In this document: positions 57,480-64,000 of the stretch, in pieces
Layout: the number at the start of each line of letters is the position of its first letter
Numbering within the stretch: the stretch's first letter is position 1
DNA from: Antedon mediterranea
Taxonomy: Eukaryota > Echinodermata > Crinoidea > Comatulida > Antedonidae
DNA length: 64,000 nucleotides
Direction: 5' to 3'
Assembly: GCF_964355755.1 (NCBI RefSeq)
Contig: NC_092678.1
Span: forward strand, 7,040,922 to 7,104,921
Notes under the pieces: model-generated
What the model was told of the DNA's origin: nothing
The model's input: only the letters and a program-made list of their open reading frames with translations
Databases searched by the model: none
Translations under genes and position numbers: made by a program

Positions 57480-57961
57480 AAATACAATTTAATAGCCTAG
57501 TGTTAATAGTGGTTACATTTCCACCACTCATTATAGGGTAGGCTAGGAATAGGATCTAGAGGTCTAAGGCTACAAAAAGGTATAGGCCTAGGCCAAGCCT
57601 AATAATAATATGAGGGACTGCTAACTAGGCATAACTAGGCTTAGTCTATTTAGTTACGGTCTAGTAAGTGGCCTATAATTAAGTAGGCTATGCCTATCCT
57701 ATCCTGCCTCTACGGCTAGCATAGGCCCTATAGCTATTATAGTAAGTTAGTGCGTTTGTAGAGTAAGGCATCTTTTACTCTAGCTAGGCTAGACCTAACT
57801 TTAATTAGTCTGTATTGTAAGTAGGCCTAGGCCTAGGCCTAGGCCTAATTAGAGTCTGGGGCATTATTATCGTAAATTTAAAAAAATAGTAGCCCATATT
57901 CAAGTTATCGTAAGTATATGCTTATTATATTGTATAATTGATAATAACTTTATGATAAAAT
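57480..57961. promoter_or_regulatory. TAGGCC-rich interval between divergent genes
   Basis: Dense CTAGGC/GCCTAG words, including an uninterrupted (TAGGCC)n run at about 57823-57848. It lies between the EF-hand gene (minus) and the kinase gene (plus), so promoters of both may sit here; that role is inference from position only. Confidence 0.45.
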
Positions 57962-59368
57962 ATGCTTATTCTTGCTTCGAATTTAAGTAGATCTCAGCAA
58001 GATGTAGGACACCAACCAAGAAGAAAGTCATTATTTAGAAGGGTTTGGGTAGCAGTACTAAACCTTTTTTGTATCACAAGTTACCAAGCAGCGGATAGCA
58101 ACTTAAGTTCACCATATTCATCGCCTCTATCATCAATCCAACCATCAACGAGTGCAGTTCCAGTGTCAACCTCACTATCACGATATTCAACAGCATCACT
58201 ATCATCAAAGTCATCATCACTATCTAAATCAACGTCTGTACGGCCAAGGTCATCTTCGACATCATCGCCTGGTCAGATAAGTGCATCCGCGTCGTTGTCC
58301 TCCCAAACAGCGTTATCACCGGGTCAGATACCAGCATCGGCGTTATCACCGGGTCAGATACCAGCATCGGCGTTATCACCGGGTCAGATACCAGCATCGT
58401 CGTCATCACAATGGCCAGTGTCATCTACTAGAAGCTACAATAGTTCTTCGACAAGTAACTCCACCACGTCAACAAAAACCGTTGGTAACAAAGGAGATGC
58501 CACATCAAAACATCTTGATCAAATACTGCCGCATGGGAAGATCCTGCCTAGATCGAGTGTATCCAACCTTAGCACTCCTGTACAGCTTGGTCATGGCAGC
58601 TTCGGTCGCGTTGACTTGATGTCGTCGACTCTGTATCCAGGAAATCTAGTTGCAGTCAAGACCGCATTTTTGGAGAGGTACGATAATGCTGATGAAGCGT
58701 GGTTCGAAATGTTGATAGAAGCTCGTGTTATGGAGTTGATGAGTGACCAACCTTCAGTTCCTCGTGTCTTAGGCGTCTTTCGCCAAGCCAATCTTTGCTG
58801 CATGGTGCAGGAGTTCGTTGGAAATACTCTGACCCTATCCAGTACAACATTACTGAAAGTATTGCTAACTGGACAGCCGTCATTGAGTAAGCTCGATTGC
58901 ATTTCCATAACGAAAGAGGTGACCATTGCCCTCAACATCATGCACCAGCGAGGAATCCTCCATAATGACGTAGCGGCAAGGAACATCCTCATCAACCACG
59001 ATGGTATCTGCTACAGAGCGAAGCTCTCAGACTTCGGCATGGCTAGCACTCTACAACAACCAAGGAGAAATACCCAGCTAACCTTCAAATCGTCAGCCGA
59101 ACTGATTAAATACCACTTGGACAACCGAGAAGTCGCGCCAGAAAAATACGTTTTCGGTGCCTGCAACTCAGTACAGAGTGACGTGTATGCTATCGGTTAT
59201 GTAATCAAATGTTTAGGAGTAGCAACTCAAAGTAGACAGATGGTTGAACTCGGAAAGGACACTACAGCAGTTAAACCAGAACATCGACCTTCTTTAGATT
59301 TATTAATAAACAAGTTGGAAACAATGGCAGAAAATGAAAAGAGAAATCGACTTGTCAACGGGCGTTAG
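57962..59368 (+). CDS. Protein kinase, single exon, Ser-rich N-terminus
   Basis: 468 residues. 1-45: basic, then hydrophobic VWVAVLNLFC stretch (possible membrane anchor). 46-190: Ser/Thr/Pro low complexity with three ALSPGQIPAS repeats at 117-146. 205-460: kinase domain. The Gly loop is LGHGSFGRV (209-217), VAVK supplies Lys233 and Glu253 is the probable helix-C Glu. The catalytic loop HNDVAARN spans 334-341, DFG 357-359 and APE 392-394. All catalytic residues are present; HND replaces the usual HRD. AARN is a tyrosine-kinase-like loop but the rest does not place it in a family I know, so Tyr versus Ser/Thr specificity is open. The lack of introns suggests a retrocopy-derived or lineage-specific gene. 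AATAAA occurs about 60 nt after the stop. Confidence 0.88.
   Translation: MLILASNLSRSQQDVGHQPRRKSLFRRVWVAVLNLFCITSYQAADSNLSSPYSSPLSSIQPSTSAVPVSTSLSRYSTASLSSKSSSLSKSTSVRPRSSSTSSPGQISASASLSSQTALSPGQIPASALSPGQIPASALSPGQIPASSSSQWPVSSTRSYNSSSTSNSTTSTKTVGNKGDATSKHLDQILPHGKILPRSSVSNLSTPVQLGHGSFGRVDLMSSTLYPGNLVAVKTAFLERYDNADEAWFEMLIEARVMELMSDQPSVPRVLGVFRQANLCCMVQEFVGNTLTLSSTTLLKVLLTGQPSLSKLDCISITKEVTIALNIMHQRGILHNDVAARNILINHDGICYRAKLSDFGMASTLQQPRRNTQLTFKSSAELIKYHLDNREVAPEKYVFGACNSVQSDVYAIGYVIKCLGVATQSRQMVELGKDTTAVKPEHRPSLDLLINKLETMAENEKRNRLVNGR
58310..58399 (+). repeat. 30-bp coding minisatellite in the kinase gene
   Basis: GCGTTATCACCGGGTCAGAT plus ACCAGCATCG occurs three times with one change in the last unit. 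It encodes the ALSPGQIPAS decapeptide repeats in frame. Confidence 0.9.
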
Positions 59369-60069
59369 TTTAAATAGTAATATTAAATATGATTTTTTTT
59401 TTTGATATGATAAATTCTAATGATGATAATAAAATTATAATAATTAATAGTGATATAACAATTGAAAATTGTAACAATAATATATAATTAAAAAATAATT
59501 TTAATCTCTAATTTACGTGTTTCAATATTAATATTCAACATTATTACAAAACATTTACCAAATATATTTTGCGTTGCTACTGGTAACTGGTAAGTATTAT
59601 TTATAATAAAGTAAGTACACACAATTTGTATTATTTCTAATGTTTTTGTAGGATAATGCATTCAAATGCCTTAATAGTTATGTTTAAATAATACATTTGT
59701 AAAAACCTATAGAAATAGGCCTAATATAAAAGATTTGTCAATATACTGTAATATATTTAATTGAGAAGCATACTAAACTAAACTTCATTTACGCCTAAAA
59801 CTATTTTTTCTTCATATTAATTAATTAAAGTATTTTTCTCTAAGAGTTTACGAATGATATAATCTGCTAAATAACTATGGTAGTTTACAAGACGATTATT
59901 CAATTCTCGACACCCCTTTTACCCATTATAGGTGAATTGTGTACTAATGTTGATAGTAATGACAACAAACTATTCGTAATACTAAAACTAAGATAAATCA
60001 TATTGTTTAACACAACTTGTAATTCTTTTTTTATGTAAGCCTGTCCGACAAAAAGTAAATATGATGTTT
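59369..60069. other. Kinase 3' flank
   Basis: AT-rich; candidate polyA signals near 59428 and 59604. No gene. Confidence 0.45.
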
Positions 60070-61600
60070 TCAACATTTTATGTAAAAACAATCAACATTC
60101 TTTTGTACATTTACCGTAATATTCATTAAATGTTTGCCGATTCGAGGGACTACTATCACAGCCATCGATATGAAGACGACAAGATGATGTTCAGAGCGGC
60201 ATTTTTCAACATTTTAGGTAAAACCAATCTTGTACTACTACTTGTGACTATATGTGTATATAAGGTTATTCATTTCTTTTGTAAGCTATATCTAACATTA
60301 ATAATATATTTGTATATAACGTTTATTTATTTATTTTCATTAAATGTTTGCCGATTCGAGGGACCACTATCACAGCCATCGATATGACGACAATATGATG
60401 TTCAGAGCGGCATTTTTCAACATTTTAGGTAAAACCAATCTTGTACTTGTGACTATATGTGTATATAACGTTATTTATTTCTTTTGTAAGCTATATGTAA
60501 CATTAATATATAATATATTTGTATATAACGTTTATTTATTTATTTTCATTAAATGTTTGCCGATTGGAGGGACCACTATCACAGCCATCGGTATGACGAC
60601 AGGATGATGTTCAGGTCGGCATTTTTCAACATTTTAGGTAAAAACAATCAACACATTTTGTACTTTTAACTATATTTATATATAACGTTAATTATTTCTT
60701 TTGTAAAACTATATCTAACATTAATATATAATATTTTGTATACAACGTTTATTTATTTATTTTTCATCAAATGCTTGCCGATTGGAGGGACCACTGTCAC
60801 AGCCATCGATATGACGACAATATGATGTTCAGAGCGGCATTTTTCAACATTTTAGGTAAAAACAATCAGCATAATGTTGTACAATAACATTATTATATAA
60901 TATTTTGTATATAACGTTTATTTATTTATTTTCATTAAATGCTTTCCGATTCGAGGGACCACTATCACAGCTATCTATATGAAGACAGGATGATGTTCAG
61001 AGCTGCATTTTTCAACATTTTAGGTAAAAACAATCAGCATAATGCTGTACAATAACATTATTATATAATATTTTGTATATAACGTTTATTTATTTATTTT
61101 CATCAAATGCTTGCCGATTCGAGGGACCACTATCACAGCTATCGATATGAAGACAGGATGATGTTCAGAGCTGCATTTTTTTTCAAAGTTTTTGGTAAAA
61201 ACAAGAACATTCTTTTGTACAACTATATCTAACATTGATATATAATATATTTGTAAGTTATAACGTAAGTTTATTTCTTTTCATTAAATGCTTGCCGATT
61301 GGAGGGATTACTATTACAACCAGCGATATGGAGTTGTGGCTTGGTGGTTATGATGCTTGGCTATACCACTCCAAGGGTCCTGGGTTAAAGTCCCGTCACA
61401 TGTCAGGATTTTTTCTAAGGACCAAATTACTCCACTCCCAAAGACTTGTAATAAGACTTTGTTTATGTAGAGAATCTTGTGTATATGTTTGTCTTGTGAA
61501 ACTCTGAGGGTCCCTAATGATCAGCAATAGCTGGATGGATCACCCTCATTAAATATGGTTTTTAAAAAAAAAGACAAGATGATGTTAGCAGCATTTTAAG
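60070..61600 (+). repeat. Tandem array of seven mini-ORF modules (about 168-218 bp)
   Basis: ATGs lie at 60130, 60344, 60553, 60771, 60939, 61107 and 61288, so spacing is 214, 209, 218, 168, 168 and 181 bp. Each encodes about 30 residues, M(F/L)ADSRDHYHSHRY, a variable E/D-D-K/N/R part, and MMFRAAFFNILG, followed by GTAAAA. Indels (one codon lost from copy 2 on; one gained in copy 6) keep frame. Spacers are also conserved (GTATATAACGTTTATTTATT, TTTTCATTAA before ATG). No convincing acceptor directly precedes the ATGs. Either alternative first exons or a satellite with a conserved ORF. Copy 7 is broken by a SINE; its remainder lies at about 61571-61600. A half-module without ATG lies at 60060-60100. 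Confidence 0.8.
61329..61570 (+). mobile_element. tRNA-derived SINE inserted in the seventh mini-ORF module
   Basis: GTTGTGGCTTGGTGGTTATG (A-box-like), GGGTTAAAGTCCCG (B-box-like), an unrelated body, and an end GGATCACCCTCATTAAATAT then a run of A. It splits the module at CGATATGG / AGACAAGATGATG, so it post-dates the array. No clear target duplication. Confidence 0.75.
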
Positions 61601-62583
61601 TTCAATCAAAAGTGTTTTGTAAACTGTCCAATACCGGTATGTATACAAACGTTAACATTTATTTGTTTGTAAACGCCCTTTCACGCTGAACATTTAACCG
61701 GCTATTCCTGTATGTAAATTACCCACGTTACAATGGAATGCGATCACTGTCGAATTATAATTTTAAAAGTGGGCCCACTACGGTACCATGTAGATAAAAT
61801 AAAAGCTGGCTACCGGAACTCCCCTTGAATGATTTGCCCAGGGCACGCATGTCAGGTTTTATACTTCTTTGAAGAAGCAGTAGCGTGTTGCTGTGTAGGC
61901 CTAACTCAATACCGGTAACGGTTCATTAAGAAAGAACATTGAACATGCAATAATTACGTGGGAGGTGTTTTGTTTGATAGATGCATTTTTCAAATTATTA
62001 ATGCCTAATTTATCATAAACTACAATGACCATTGCCGTCGTGAAGGCAAGGTGCAGGTCAAACATTTCAATAATTATCGATCAAAGTTTTCCACGTGTTT
62101 TATTTAACCACTTTCTATCTTCTTTCTTGAGTTGTCACGTTTCTTATTATTATTTTGGCCTAATTTACCTAAACTCTAAACCCTCTATGGACACATGGTG
62201 GCAACATTTATGTGATTCAGTTACGAATTTTCATTTTTGTACACTGTATAGGCTACTGAACGTTTAAAATCGTTGTTGCACACTCACCGCCATAGCATAA
62301 ATATCCTAACGTGTACAAATTTGTTCTGTAATCAAAGCCGTCAACAAAAAGAAATAACACAATTTCGGAGATTAATAATATTTGTCATCTTTTGTTAGGT
62401 AGACCTACATACAATAAATTTAACAATAGACACAGAAAACGTGAACACAATGACCTAGGCCTACATATCCAATTACCATCAAAATTCAATTAGCCATAAA
62501 AAGAAGAATGATATTACCATAGACCTATATAAAGGTCCATTGTATTACTGTATTACATTATAACGATGGAGTCAAACACTTTT
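61601..62583. other. Intergenic, no gene seen
   Basis: The 80-codon frame at 62025-62267 has no recognisable domain. Confidence 0.4.
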
Positions 62584-63680
62584 AAGGCCCATTTACACTA
62601 GAACGATAAAGATCGACGAAAAATAGAAAACATTTTTTTTTGCATCAAACAAAAAAAAGTGGAAAAGTTTTTGTTCTAGAACTAGGGCCTATAGGATAAT
62701 CATTTATGCTGTCTTTGATAAAAAATGATTTTTGACAAATCCAATCACATGACGTCATGATCAATAAAAATAATAAAGTCGTTGTATTGTCACGATATTA
62801 TTGCTATTACCAATCATGACACCTTTTGATTGAACATGTGAAAATATCATTTTCATCAAAGTAAGCATAGATGGTTATCCTGGGATGAAAAATTAAATTT
62901 CCTTTAATTCAGGTATGGATAAGCAAGCCTGTGAGCTACAGCGATTGCTTTTGCTTATCATTGCCTCCTTAGATTTCTTGTTTTATTACCTATGTTTTAA
63001 AGCTCAGGTACAGGCATGAATTTTAAATATAATATCGGGTTAATTGTACATAAATCAAGTATTTGTAAAAGGAATCAAGGCGAAAAAACATAAATTTCCC
63101 TTAAAATGGTCAAATTCAAAATTAAAAACCAGGAAGACTTTTTTTCAGTAGTTAGGTAGTTAACCTAATGTAATAACATGTATGGTGACTCCCTAGAAGG
63201 TGAAAAAAGATGGTGGATATACGGTGGATAATTTTTGCTATAGCATCAAAATAAAAATCTGAAGTTGAATAAAAATACCAGAAATGTAATATTCAAATTA
63301 TATTACCTATATTTAGTCATCTGATACCATTTTTTACCACACCATTTGTTTTTCATAGCTTTTTAAAATGCCTCTCTATTTACAAAATTTGTGTACAAAA
63401 GAATAGAGATTTTACTGTGTAATTTGAACTATCCCCCCACTGATAAGAAAGTGCTTGTTTTCTACAAGCTCGTGTAACACAAATAAAATCCCAAAAATTA
63501 TGAAACATAGGGGAAACTATAGATCGATAATTATTGGAATGTATGATCAATAGAAATTTTTTGCCCGCACTAGTACCTGGCCTTTAAATGTATTTCGATT
63601 TTAAAGGCTAAATAAAGAATGAATGAATGCAAATTATCTATTTATCGTCGATCGTTATCGCCCTAGTGTAAATGGGCCTT
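62584..63680. mobile_element. 1.1-kb non-autonomous TIR element (family E)
   Basis: Left end AAGGCCCATTTACACTAG continues ACGATAAAGATCGACGA. The right end TCGTCGATCGTTATCG with CTAGTGTAAATGGGCCTT is its imperfect inverted repeat of about 40 bp. There is no transposase ORF. GGCCC-rich termini of this type are seen in hAT- or piggyBac-like MITEs; class not determined. Confidence 0.8.
62995..63588 (+). mobile_element. TIR element family B nested inside family E
   Basis: TTTTAAAGCTCAGGTACAGG at the left and ACCTGGCCTTTAAA at the right. The interior is nearly colinear with 21752-22317 apart from small indels (ATCCCCCCAC and TAGTACC insertions). Confidence 0.85.
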
Positions 63681-64000
63681 TATGCCATAAAATCATACGA
63701 TGATATAGGTTGAAATGGTATGTATACGTCTGAATACACCCCATTTATCGTCATCATTTCAGGAATGATGATGACGAAGGCTACCCAAGCTGAACCCAAC
63801 ATTTTCTGTCATCCATCACGTATTTTTATTTGAAATAATATATTAAAATTTCATATTATAGTAAATGTCAAAATCTATTATCTCGTATGTATGTAGTGTA
63901 TTATAAGTGGCACTCCATAAATCATTGATTGTGGATTTACTTCGAATTTTCTCCTTAATGTCAGTAAAATGTAAAATTCAAATTATCAAGCTGAGTTTAA
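63681..64000. other. Intergenic, no gene seen
   Basis: No recognised feature before the window ends. Confidence 0.4.

Overview
This is an AT-rich animal (metazoan) nuclear genome window: genes are split by GT-AG introns, intergenic space is long, and SINEs, LINE remnants, MITE-like inverted-repeat elements and minisatellites are abundant. The mixture (5S/tRNA-headed SINEs, tRNA SINEs with a short hairpin tail, CR1/L2-like LINEs, a stand-alone kinase gene, Brambleberry and monoglyceride lipase orthologues) suggests a marine invertebrate deuterostome, plausibly an echinoderm. That assignment is inference; no sequence here fixes the species.

Layout. 1-32 kb holds no gene I can support. It contains nested AT-rich satellites (0.56-1.81 kb), a 33-bp minisatellite (2.84-3.48 kb), a 149-bp TIR element, several MITE families, a 1.15-kb foldback element with 21-bp subrepeats (9.86-11.0 kb), a cluster of TATACGGTATA palindromes (15.1-16.0 kb), a 5S rRNA/tRNA chimeric SINE (17.3 kb), decayed LINE 3' ends and a tRNA-like gene (30.25 kb).

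32.1-44.2 kb (minus strand) is a Brambleberry/Kar5/GEX1-family gene that I assemble from seven phase-consistent exons; its introns hold SINEs, MITEs and LINE fragments. About 2.7 kb away and divergently transcribed lies a monoglyceride lipase (MGLL-like) gene of seven exons (46.9-53.4 kb, plus strand). Its Ser-Asp-His triad is visible and it has an unusual Lys/Glu-rich C-terminal tail. Intron 3 carries a 5'-truncated LINE with an intact 774-codon reverse-transcriptase frame and a 12-bp target duplication, inserted into an older MITE.

55.5-56.7 kb (minus) is a two-coding-exon gene for an 86-residue EF-hand protein; its intron is filled by a 48-bp minisatellite. Head-to-head with it, across a TAGGCC-rich stretch, is an apparently single-exon protein kinase gene (57.96-59.37 kb, plus) with a Ser-rich N-terminal half and an HND variant catalytic loop. 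Downstream (60.1-61.6 kb) is a tandem array of seven related mini-ORFs, each starting at ATG and ending near a GTAAAA donor-like site, with all indels in frame; a SINE has landed in the last copy. The window closes with a MITE nested inside another TIR element (62.6-63.7 kb).

The genes do not form an obvious pathway. The best candidate for something undescribed is the mini-ORF array; the mosaic SINEs and the Brambleberry gene model are the next most worth checking.
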